Source: an uncultured Pseudomonadales bacterium
GTDB lineage: Bacteria; Pseudomonadota; Gammaproteobacteria; Pseudomonadales; Porticoccaceae
Direction of reading: 5' to 3'
Length of the DNA stretch: 64,000 nucleotides
Assembly (NCBI GenBank): GCA_943788445.1
Contig: CALSQH010000003.1
Coordinates: forward strand, 372,001-436,000
A program made the translations under genes and the position numbers. Under the pieces are notes generated by a model. It was not told where the DNA came from, did no database searches, and saw only the letters and a program-made list of their open reading frames with translations. This document shows positions 9,182 to 17,383 of this stretch, in pieces. Position 1 is the first letter of the stretch. Each line of letters begins with the position of its first letter.

Positions 9182-10014
9182 CAGATTTGATCTGTTCCGT
9201 TTTGTGTATCGCTGGCGCTAGTCGGCGTGGCCATTACCGGCGCAGACGATTGAATAGAGGCTTGAGGTTTGTTCTCAAGATTATAAATTTTCTGGTTAGT
9301 TTGGCGGCGGAATGCATCCATAGACTCAATCGCTTCCGCATTAAGTTTTAGCTGTTGGTCGATGCTGGTCAACGCAGACTGCAAGCTGGCAATCTTGTCC
9401 GACAAATTACGAGCGGCTGTATTAATTCCGTCAATATCCGCCGAGATAGCCAAATAATTTCCACTAAGATTGGTCAGGCTACGATTCTGCTTATCAACCC
9501 GGGCACTTAGGTCTGAAATAGACTTTTCAATAACCGTTCGCTTAGTGGCTAAAAAGGCGATATCTTTTTTATTGGTATCAATCTTGCCCTTATTGATGTC
9601 ATTGGTGACACCCCAGAGCTTTTTGATTTCAGCCCAATGTCTTTCTAACGATTCCCCCTGCTTGCTAATTTTTAGCTGCAGAGCGGCTCCCGACTGGCTC
9701 ATTGACTCATCGGTACTGCTCAGGCGTGATTCGAGCGCATCAAAGCGCTGCTGGAGATCTGCATGATTGCCGGACAGCGCCTTAAATTGAAGCCAACCAA
9801 ATGCAGCGGCAGCCACTAGAGCAATAAATAACAGAGAAATTAATAACTTCCAAAAACCGCCACCTGATCCGCCTGAGCCATTTGAAGGTGACTTGGGGCC
9901 GTCAGATTTGGATGAATTTTTTTTGCCGGAAGATGCACCAGAGCTGGAAGAACGCCCAATCATATCGTCCCGCTCAGGGACTATGGGGTTAATACGGTTT
10001 TTATCCGCAGTCAT
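9181..10014 (-). CDS. Unknown single-pass membrane coiled-coil protein, coupled to fumarase
   Basis: A 277-residue protein that I do not recognise. Residues 1-55 are a polar, Ser/Gly/Lys-rich cytoplasmic segment. About 56-76 form one transmembrane helix (LLISLLFIALVAAAAFG). About 85-255 are predicted coiled coil with heptad-spaced Leu/Ile/Ala, and the C-terminus is a Pro/Ser/Thr-rich tail. The layout (short N-terminus inside, long periplasmic coiled coil) resembles HemX-like or wall-associated scaffolds, but no motif proves this. Its stop codon overlaps the fumarase ATG by one base, so the two genes are translated from one message. The start is ATG at 10014, preceded by CAGGA. Confidence 0.75.
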   Translation of the reverse strand: MTADKNRINPIVPERDDMIGRSSSSGASSGKKNSSKSDGPKSPSNGSGGSGGGFWKLLISLLFIALVAAAAFGWLQFKALSGNHADLQQRFDALESRLSSTDESMSQSGAALQLKISKQGESLERHWAEIKKLWGVTNDINKGKIDTNKKDIAFLATKRTVIEKSISDLSARVDKQNRSLTNLSGNYLAISADIDGINTAARNLSDKIASLQSALTSIDQQLKLNAEAIESMDAFRRQTNQKIYNLENKPQASIQSSAPVMATPTSASDTQNGTDQI

Positions 10015-10131
10015 TTTAAAATCCTGTTTTAGATGTTCCGTTTTGGATTTGTTTATTATACGTCAATTGGGACTGTCCTCCATCCCGAAATAGAGAGTTA
10101 TTTAACCTAGCTTAAGATTTTAAGCAGACAC

Positions 10132-10160
10132 AAAAAAACCGGCGCTAGGCCGGCTTTTTC
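10132..10160 (-). terminator. Rho-independent terminator after the PuuD-like gene
   Basis: A CCGGC/GCCGG stem is flanked by A-run and T-run (AAAAAAA before, TTTTT after on the plus strand), so it can act in both directions. It lies about 70 bp after the stop of the PuuD-like gene on the minus strand. Confidence 0.7.
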
Positions 10161-10226
10161 AAACTACTGTAACGAACTTTTTAAACCAACCCAGGGCTGA
10201 TTACTAAAGCCGCCCGGGGCGTCTCG

Positions 10227-10865
10227 TTATAAATAGTTAAGAACAGCAACCATAACAGCAGTTAAACCAAGGCTTGAATGGATCACGCCCTTAACAGTAG
10301 TCATAGGACCCTGCTTGCCGACCAATGCATTAACTTCTAACAAAGCAACAATCACCAGCATAACGATCAAGCCAGTACCACCAACAGCAGTGCCGTAACC
10401 AGCACCCGCGTAGTGAGGGCCAGCCAACATACCCAAAGCCATAGGTGCAGAGAACAATACGTTGGTACGAGAAGCTAACAGCGCTTTAGCACCGGCAGCC
10501 GCTTTATCGCCACCCTCAACAATACCCAGAGCAATCTTCTGTGCTGGCCAGATAACTGCCCAAACATTCAAAAACATCAGCGTACCCATAGCCGCGCCAA
10601 CAATAATGTAGTTGTTCAGCTGACTGCTGCCAGTCACTACGTGCAACAGATACAGACCAGTGATAAAAGTGAACATGGCGCCCCAACGGAACCACCAGAG
10701 TGCACTGGGTGCCAATTTAGCTTTGGCATCTGACAGTGCTTCGGGAGTTGCTGACTTAAAGTAACCGCCCTGAATGAAGTTAAAGTAGTAAAGCATACCG
10801 ATCCAGGTAATACCGAACAGCAAATGGCCCCAACGGACTAGAAAATTGAAAAATTCGACGGTCAT
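10227..10865 (-). CDS. PuuD-like (urate hydroxylase family) integral membrane protein, no cytochrome domain
   Basis: A 212-residue protein with about five hydrophobic helices. The N-terminal RWGHLLFGITWIGMLYYFNF segment, the WWFRWGAMFTFITG block near residue 57 and the VWAVIWPAQK block near 100 match the membrane part of the PuuD/DUF989 family. Bacterial urate hydroxylases of this family carry a C-terminal cytochrome c domain with CxxCH; that domain is absent here, so oxidation of urate cannot be assumed. No purine-degradation genes are nearby. The conserved His and Trp residues could bind heme. The start is ATG at 10865 with AAGAGGAG upstream. It is monocistronic, with a terminator downstream. 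Confidence 0.7.
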   Translation of the reverse strand: MTVEFFNFLVRWGHLLFGITWIGMLYYFNFIQGGYFKSATPEALSDAKAKLAPSALWWFRWGAMFTFITGLYLLHVVTGSSQLNNYIIVGAAMGTLMFLNVWAVIWPAQKIALGIVEGGDKAAAGAKALLASRTNVLFSAPMALGMLAGPHYAGAGYGTAVGGTGLIVMLVIVALLEVNALVGKQGPMTTVKGVIHSSLGLTAVMVAVLNYL

Positions 10866-11020
10866 AGCAGACTCCTCTTAATCTTTTATTGATTTTGCCC
10901 TTGCGGGCTTTTGATTTGATAAAGGTCAATTGTTCGGTAATACAGTGCAAATAGCAATCACCTTTGCTCTGCTGGAGGCTTTTTTTTGGGGATAGAGCAT
11001 ATTTGTCGAGGATTCCGCTG

Positions 11021-11055
11021 AAGATCTCTCGCCGCTTCGCTCTGCCTGCCCGACA
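11021..11055 (+). repeat. Short dispersed repeat, divergent copy
   Basis: The core reads CTCGCCGCTTCGCTCTG and resembles CTCGTCGCTTCGCTCTG found at 11291, 25079 and 51977. It is followed by CTGCCCGAC instead of the TCGGGATGAC end of the other copies, so it looks degenerate. Confidence 0.55.
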
Positions 11056-11100
11056 ATATTCTATGTTGAGCGGAGCGTATAGAACTTGCTCAATCTTGCT

Positions 11101-11257
11101 GCGCAGCCATGGCCACCCTTTACGATCAATCAGGGCCCGTTTATGGGTTTGTTATTTTCAGATTGAGAGAGCGCCCTGTCTGAGCGTTAGCGAGTTGCGC
11201 GAACGCTGAAAATAACAAACCCATGGGACCGATCGCAAAGGGTGGCCATGGCTGCGC
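11101..11257. repeat. Palindromic element, family 1, copy 1
   Basis: A near-perfect inverted repeat. The left arm (11101-11161) begins GCGCAGCCATGGCCACCC and the right arm (11206-11257) ends GGGTGGCCATGGCTGCGC. The inner arms (TATGGGTTTGTTATTTTCAG and its complement) match the element at 51441-51588 in reverse orientation. The outer arm differs from that copy beyond a shared GATC, yet stays self-complementary. The central loop of about 44 bp contains a smaller stem (AACGCT with AGCGTT). Confidence 0.85.
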
Positions 11258-11290
11258 CCACTCAAAAATAGCTGCGCCCACTAGCACCCA

Positions 11291-11326
11291 AGAGATCCCT
11301 CGTCGCTTCGCTCTGTCGGGATGACA
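11291..11326 (+). repeat. Short dispersed repeat copy
   Basis: AGAGATCCCTCGTCGCTTCG followed by CTCTGTCGGGATGACA. The same 34-36 bp occur at about 25079-25114 and, with small changes, at 51974-52012. All copies are intergenic. Confidence 0.8.
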
Positions 11327-11348
11327 AGTTCGCTGTCATTTCACCAGC

Positions 11349-11385
11349 CAAAAAAAACCCCGCAAGAGATTGCGAGGCTTTTTTT
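11349..11385 (-). terminator. Rho-independent terminator of groESL
   Basis: On the minus strand CCTCGCAA, a short TCTC loop and TTGCGGGG form an 8-bp stem followed by eight T. It starts about 25 bp after the groEL stop. Confidence 0.85.
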
Positions 11386-11409
11386 ACGGTGCGGTTTGAG
11401 CAAACCAAA

Positions 11410-13074
<1,665 letters not shown>

Positions 13075-13160
13075 TCAAAAATCTAGTTATCACAAAAATT
13101 CTTTTAAAATCTGATTCAATCAAAGCCGACTTATACTTAAGCCTTAATTTAGGTCTTAAC

Positions 13161-13454
13161 CTAAGCTTCTACTACAGCCTTGATATCAGTTTCACTAAGG
13201 ATGATTAACTCTTCACCATCGACATCAATCGTGTCCTGTCCAGCATACTTACCAAACACAACGGTATCACCGACCTTTACGTCAACCGGACGCAGGTCAC
13301 CGCTATCGAGTATACGGCCACTACCCACGGCAATAACTTCGCCTTGATTGGGCTTTTCCTGGGCTGAGCCGGGTAGCAAAATGCCACCAGCAGTTTTCGC
13401 TTCTTCTTCCTCGCGACGAACGATTACTCGATCGTGTAATGGGCGAATCTTCAT
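13161..13454 (-). CDS. groES: Co-chaperonin GroES (10 kDa)
   Basis: A 97-residue lid for GroEL. The conserved [14 protein letters not shown] opening, the mobile loop [15 protein letters not shown] near residues 18-34 and the [14 protein letters not shown] block near 59-72 are all present. The frame is open upstream to 13484, but ATG at 13454 with GGAGA about 9 nt before it gives the normal N-terminus. It is the first gene of groESL. A stem (TTGCGG with CCGCAA) lies in the 5' leader, about 50 bp before the start. Confidence 0.97.
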   Translation of the reverse strand: MKIRPLHDRVIVRREEEEAKTAGGILLPGSAQEKPNQGEVIAVGSGRILDSGDLRPVDVKVGDTVVFGKYAGQDTIDVDGEELIILSETDIKAVVEA

Positions 13455-13529
13455 ATTTTGTATCTCCAGTTTATCTATCTGCAATATTCAACGATTACTT
13501 ATGCTTGCGGAATCCCGCAACTGCACATC

Positions 13530-13560
13530 ATATGGTGGTGCCATGGTTCTTTTTCAAGGG
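13530..13560 (-). promoter_or_regulatory. Sigma-32 (heat-shock) promoter of groESL
   Basis: On the minus strand CCCTTGAAA is followed after 14 nt by CCACCATAT, close to the sigma-32 consensus (CTTGAA, 13-15 nt, CCCCATnT). It lies about 75 bp upstream of the groES start. No CIRCE inverted repeat (HrcA site) was found, so RpoH control is the likely mode. Confidence 0.75.
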
Positions 13561-13625
13561 ATCAGAGCAGTTTTTTTGTTACACCAATCTAACCCTCCCT
13601 GTTGTTCACATCATTACCTTCCTTC

Positions 13626-14102
13626 TTACTTATCCTGTTCATCCCAAGACTCACCTTCAATCACATCGCCCTTATCCCCAGTAGCATTACGCCCACTACT
13701 CGCAGAGGAATGATTAAATCTTGCACCGTGCATCTGTGTAGATACGCTGGCCACCACCATTCTACTCAGTACGAACTTAGCAATAGTTCGTCGAACGGGC
13801 GGAATTAGGCCCGCAAATCCAATTGCATCAGTGACAAATCCGGGGGTTAATAACAACGCACCAGAGACGGCCAAAATAATTCCCTCGGCAATCTCCTGAG
13901 CTGGAAGCTGCCCCTCTTCAAATTTGCGGCGGCCGCGCCACAATGTCTCAAAGCCTTGGGCGCGCAGCAGATTGACACCTATAAACGCAGTCAACAGCAC
14001 CAGACCAATGGTCGGCAGTGCGCCGAGCTGGTTGCCAACGGTTATCAACAGCCACATCTCTAGCACTGGCGTAATTACAAAGATCAAAAATAGATAGCGC
14101 AC
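13626..14102 (-). CDS. fxsA: FxsA family membrane protein
   Basis: A 158-residue inner-membrane protein with three to four hydrophobic helices. The opening ITPVLEMWLLITVGNQLGA and the block LLLTPGFVTDAIGF near residue 85 are typical of FxsA. In E. coli overproduced FxsA relieves exclusion of T7 by the F plasmid; its native role is unknown. The polar C-terminus (about 120-158) is variable in the family. The start is a GTG at 14102 with AGAG upstream. In E. coli fxsA also lies just upstream of groES, so this order is conserved. It is divergent from the alkyltransferase-like gene. Confidence 0.9.
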   Translation of the reverse strand: MRYLFLIFVITPVLEMWLLITVGNQLGALPTIGLVLLTAFIGVNLLRAQGFETLWRGRRKFEEGQLPAQEIAEGIILAVSGALLLTPGFVTDAIGFAGLIPPVRRTIAKFVLSRMVVASVSTQMHGARFNHSSASSGRNATGDKGDVIEGESWDEQDK

Positions 14103-14187
14103 GGTACAGTTCTCTTTTGGATTGAGTTTATAGATTGGGGTAGTTTCGTCTATTTCAACATCAGACTGAATAGCGTAGTCTTACGCC

Positions 14188-14553
14188 ATGGAAAATGACG
14201 ACTCCGACCAGCCCGGACAAAGACAAGAGCAAGGACAAGAGCAGGCTCAGCATGAGGCCCAAAATAGAGTTTATATGATTTTGGCGGCAGTGCCTTCAGG
14301 CAAGGTTGTCACCTATGGTCAGTTGGCTGAATTGGCCGGACTGCCCAGAGCAGCTAGATTGGTCGGGCGTATTTTGAGCAATCTGCCAAAAGAAACCCAG
14401 TTACCCTGGCACCGAGTAATTAACGCCGCGGGCAGAATTAGTCTGGCGGAAGATAGCCCGAGCTTCAAATTACAAAAGGCCTGCCTAGAAGAAGAAGGGA
14501 TAGTTTTTAGCAACAATAGAGTCAGCTTGAAAAAGTTTAACTGGCAACCCTAA
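14188..14553 (+). CDS. Alkyltransferase-like protein (ATL, MGMT family)
   Basis: A 121-residue protein with the DNA-binding domain of O6-alkylguanine-DNA alkyltransferases. The motif normally PCHR is PWHRVI here (near residue 72), with Trp in place of the acceptor Cys. Such ATL proteins cannot remove the alkyl group; they bind O6-alkylguanine and direct the lesion to nucleotide excision repair. GKVVTYGQLAELAG near residue 38 and the Arg-finger block RLVGRILSN near 56 are intact. The first 28 residues are Gln/Glu-rich and atypical, so translation could start further in. It lies 28 bp before ampG on the same strand and may be co-transcribed with it. Confidence 0.88.
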   Translation: MENDDSDQPGQRQEQGQEQAQHEAQNRVYMILAAVPSGKVVTYGQLAELAGLPRAARLVGRILSNLPKETQLPWHRVINAAGRISLAEDSPSFKLQKACLEEEGIVFSNNRVSLKKFNWQP

Positions 14554-14581
14554 CTCAGGCCTCACCAACCAAAGGATCTCA

Positions 14582-15838
14582 ATGAACTCACCCACCATCA
14601 GGCAAGCGCTGCTCAATCGGCGTATGTTGATCTGTATCTTTACCGGCTTTGCCTCGGGCATGCCGCTGTATTTACTGATCTCACTGGTGCCCGCATGGTT
14701 GCGCACAGAAGGTGTTGGGCTAAAAGAGATCGGATTCTTTGCTCTGATCGGGCTACCCTATACTTGGAAATTCTTTTGGTCGCCATTGCTTGACCGCTAC
14801 CAAATTTCTTTTTTCCCCAGATTTGGACTGCGCCGCAGCTGGATGATGGCAACCCAGGTTTTACTTTTTTTGAGCATAGCCTCTCTAGGGTTTTTCGATC
14901 CAACCACGCAACTCTGGAGCATCGCCTGGCTCTGTGTGGCTATCGCCTTTCTCAGCGCCACGCAGGATATTGTCCTAGATGCCTACCGGCGACAAATACT
15001 GCCCGACAATGAACTTGGTCTGGGTAATTCAATCCATGTAAACGCCTACCGGATTGCTGGACTGGTTCCGGGCTCCCTGTCGCTGATACTGGCCGATAGT
15101 CTGCCCTGGCAGCAGGTATTCTTTATTACCGCTGGCTTTATGTTTATGGGCATTGGGCTGACTCTAAGTATCACCGAACCCCAGAGCCACAAGCGCCACC
15201 CAACAACACTGGAAAAGGCCATCGTTGAACCCTTCAAAGAGTTCTTCACTCGACAAGGCGTAAAGCAAGCTTCGTTGATACTGGCGTTTATGCTGCTCTA
15301 CAAACTTGGTGACAGCATGGCCACTGCGCTGGCGACACCGTTCTATTTAGATCTTGGTTTTAGCATGACCCAAATCGGCTATATCGCAAAACACGCGGCA
15401 CTCTGGCCGATGATTTTTGGCGGTATTCTGGGCGGTATTCTGATGCTTAAGATAGGTATCAATCGCGCCTTGTGGCTTTTTGGATTGGTGCAGATTATCT
15501 CTATTCTCGGCTTTGCCGTCCTCGCCAATATCGGCGAAGGCTTGTGGCTTTTAGGTCTAGTAATCAGCTTTGAATATTTAGGCGTCGGGCTAGGCACCGC
15601 CGCTTTTGTGGCCTTTATCGCCCGCTCAACACACCCCGCCTTTGCCGCCACCCAACTAGCTCTTTTTACCGCGCTAACCGCAGTACCACGCACAGTGGCA
15701 AGCTCAGCGACCGGCATTATTGTCGAAGGGGTTGGCTGGGAAAACTTCTTTTACCTGTGCACTGTGCTAGCGATTCCCGGCATGCTGCTACTGTTTAAAG
15801 TCGCACCATGGAATAGCAGTCAGGAGCCAGATGCTTAA
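14582..15838 (+). CDS. ampG: AmpG muropeptide permease (MFS)
   Basis: A 418-residue major facilitator with about 12 transmembrane helices. The opening segment GFASGMPLYLLISLVPAWLR, the LPYTWKFFWSPLLDR loop near residue 58 and SATQDIVLDAYRRQ near 122 are hallmark AmpG sequences. It imports GlcNAc-1,6-anhydroMurNAc peptides released from the wall by lytic transglycosylases such as MltF (56.5 kb). The cytoplasmic amidase AmpD is encoded 1 kb further on, on the other strand. Length compares with 491 in E. coli; the shorter form without the C-terminal extra helices is common. It is convergent with ampE. Confidence 0.9.
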   Translation: MNSPTIRQALLNRRMLICIFTGFASGMPLYLLISLVPAWLRTEGVGLKEIGFFALIGLPYTWKFFWSPLLDRYQISFFPRFGLRRSWMMATQVLLFLSIASLGFFDPTTQLWSIAWLCVAIAFLSATQDIVLDAYRRQILPDNELGLGNSIHVNAYRIAGLVPGSLSLILADSLPWQQVFFITAGFMFMGIGLTLSITEPQSHKRHPTTLEKAIVEPFKEFFTRQGVKQASLILAFMLLYKLGDSMATALATPFYLDLGFSMTQIGYIAKHAALWPMIFGGILGGILMLKIGINRALWLFGLVQIISILGFAVLANIGEGLWLLGLVISFEYLGVGLGTAAFVAFIARSTHPAFAATQLALFTALTAVPRTVASSATGIIVEGVGWENFFYLCTVLAIPGMLLLFKVAPWNSSQEPDA

Positions 15839-15853
15839 CTTCCGAGTTAGCGT

Positions 15854-16780
15854 TTAACTAAGCATTACCAACAGGGCAATCACCACCAACCACCCCATCA
15901 TCGAACGTCTAAACAGCGCACCGACTTCAGCAATAAGCTCAAGACCACCCAATGCAATCTTATCAGTATCAGAATCAGACGAAGCCGGAGTGATATCACC
16001 CATAGCGCCAGTTACACAGCGCTGTAACAAATCCGCTGTGGTAGTACGCGGACATAAAATTAACTCTTTAAGCGGAGCAGTGGCATGAGCAAAACTGCCC
16101 ACCAACCCCAAAGTTAAAGCCAACAAACGCACTGGAACCCACTCCATTATCCAGAGCAATTGATTCCCTGATTGAGCGTCGGCAACCTGCACCTCTGGCT
16201 CTTGGTTATCATCGCTATTCTGACTATCTGACTGATCTTTATCGAGCTCCATATCACCGTGCAGAGCCAACAGCCGATAAGCCAAGGCAGCCGGCGCACC
16301 GAGTAAAAAGAACCAAAATACCGCCGCAAAACTGCGCTCAAAAATTCTGTAGGGCAATGCACCGGTCAATTCCTTGAAAAGATCCTGCGAGCTCTCCGCA
16401 CTGCTGCTGCGATGGCCAATATTAAACAGGGCCGCATCGTGATAGGCCGCTTGCAGGTCGTCGCGCTCAATATCTGATTCCAACAGCTTAATTTGCGCGT
16501 TTAAATCACCCCGGCCAAAGCTGTAGAGCAACACTGCCAGCTCGAGTATAAATACCAACAATCCGTAACCACTGCTGTGTAATTGCAAGATCACTAAATA
16601 CAGCACCAGCACAGGTACCAAAACATAGGCCAGCAGCCTGAGCATTGCGGAGCTCTGTAACATCGACAGCTGAGAGAGTCTTGCATACCAAGTCTGCACC
16701 CAGACATCACGCTGTATAAAGGCTAATTGACCATTGCTTTCAAGGGCTATAATCGCCACTAGAACAATTAAAAAATGCAC
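15854..16780 (-). CDS. ampE: AmpE regulatory membrane protein
   Basis: A 308-residue inner-membrane protein of the AmpE/CobD-related family, with helices near residues 1-20, 50-88, 135-160, 205-230 and 290-308. RSFAAVFWFFLLGAPAALAYRL near 150 is the conserved core (read here as two shorter blocks, RSFAAVFWFF and LLGAPAALAY). In enterobacteria ampE follows ampD and affects beta-lactamase induction, but its biochemical activity is unknown. The start is GTG at 16780 with GAGG 6 nt before. It is the last gene of the DUF1631-ampD-ampE run and converges with ampG. Confidence 0.85.
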   Translation of the reverse strand: MHFLIVLVAIIALESNGQLAFIQRDVWVQTWYARLSQLSMLQSSAMLRLLAYVLVPVLVLYLVILQLHSSGYGLLVFILELAVLLYSFGRGDLNAQIKLLESDIERDDLQAAYHDAALFNIGHRSSSAESSQDLFKELTGALPYRIFERSFAAVFWFFLLGAPAALAYRLLALHGDMELDKDQSDSQNSDDNQEPEVQVADAQSGNQLLWIMEWVPVRLLALTLGLVGSFAHATAPLKELILCPRTTTADLLQRCVTGAMGDITPASSDSDTDKIALGGLELIAEVGALFRRSMMGWLVVIALLVMLS

Positions 16781-16828
16781 TGCACACCTCAGTTATTTTG
16801 GTAAATCGTAAATCGGTTAAATAATTAT

Positions 16829-17371
16829 TTAGTCCAACGTCTTTTTATAGCGAGCCCAGTCAAACGCTTCACCGGGATCGGTTTTTCGGCCTGGCGCAAT
16901 ATGGCTGTGGCCAACAATTCTATCCTGAGTAATCAATGGGTACTCTGCGCAGATCATTTTCGTGACTGACGCCAGCACCTCGTATTGAGAGTCAGTGTAA
17001 GCAATATCGTCCGCACCCTCCATTTCAATTCCTATGGAGAAGTCATTACAGTTTTCACGGCTATCAAATTGCGATGCACCCGCATGCCAAGCCCGGGCAG
17101 TAAAAGGAGCAAACTGAGTGATATTTCCCAAACGATCAATCAGTAGATGAGCCGAAACTTTAAGCTCACATATCTGGGCAAAATACGCGTCAGCCTGAGG
17201 ATCCAAACAGTTAGTAAAAAACTGGCTGATATAACCACCGCCAAATTGATTGGGCGGCAAACTAATATTGTGGATAACCAACAGACTGATATCAGCCACA
17301 TCTGGCCGAGTGTCGATATTGGGGGATGGAACTTCAGAGGCTGGACACAACCAACCATTATTTATCTGCAT
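16829..17371 (-). CDS. ampD: 1,6-anhydro-N-acetylmuramyl-L-alanine amidase AmpD
   Basis: A 180-residue cytoplasmic zinc amidase (Amidase_2 fold) that splits the stem peptide from anhydroMurNAc during wall recycling. The zinc ligands are visible as His in LLVIHNISLPP near residue 34, His in GHSHIAPGRKTDPG near 154 and Asp in the same block near 164. AWHAG near 88 and GIEMEG near 112 line the site. Length matches E. coli AmpD (183). There is no signal peptide, as expected. Loss of ampD normally derepresses AmpC, but neither ampC nor ampR is in the window. It starts 12 bp after the DUF1631 gene and is followed by ampE. Confidence 0.95.
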   Translation of the reverse strand: MQINNGWLCPASEVPSPNIDTRPDVADISLLVIHNISLPPNQFGGGYISQFFTNCLDPQADAYFAQICELKVSAHLLIDRLGNITQFAPFTARAWHAGASQFDSRENCNDFSIGIEMEGADDIAYTDSQYEVLASVTKMICAEYPLITQDRIVGHSHIAPGRKTDPGEAFDWARYKKTLD

Positions 17372-17383
17372 TAAAGATGTCTG

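Larger units (their letters stand above)
10866..11348. other. Intergenic region with dispersed repeats
   Basis: About 480 bp separates the PuuD-like gene from the groEL terminator. It holds two copies of a short dispersed repeat (about 11021-11055 and 11291-11326) and one large palindromic element (11101-11257). A direct 12-mer GCTGCGCCCACT occurs twice, about 20 bp apart, at the right edge of the palindrome. No coding potential was seen. Confidence 0.8.

Noticed and set aside
13455..13620. CIRCE element (HrcA operator) before groES
   Set aside because: No TTAGCACTC-N9-GAGTGCTAA-like repeat was found; a sigma-32 promoter explains the control.
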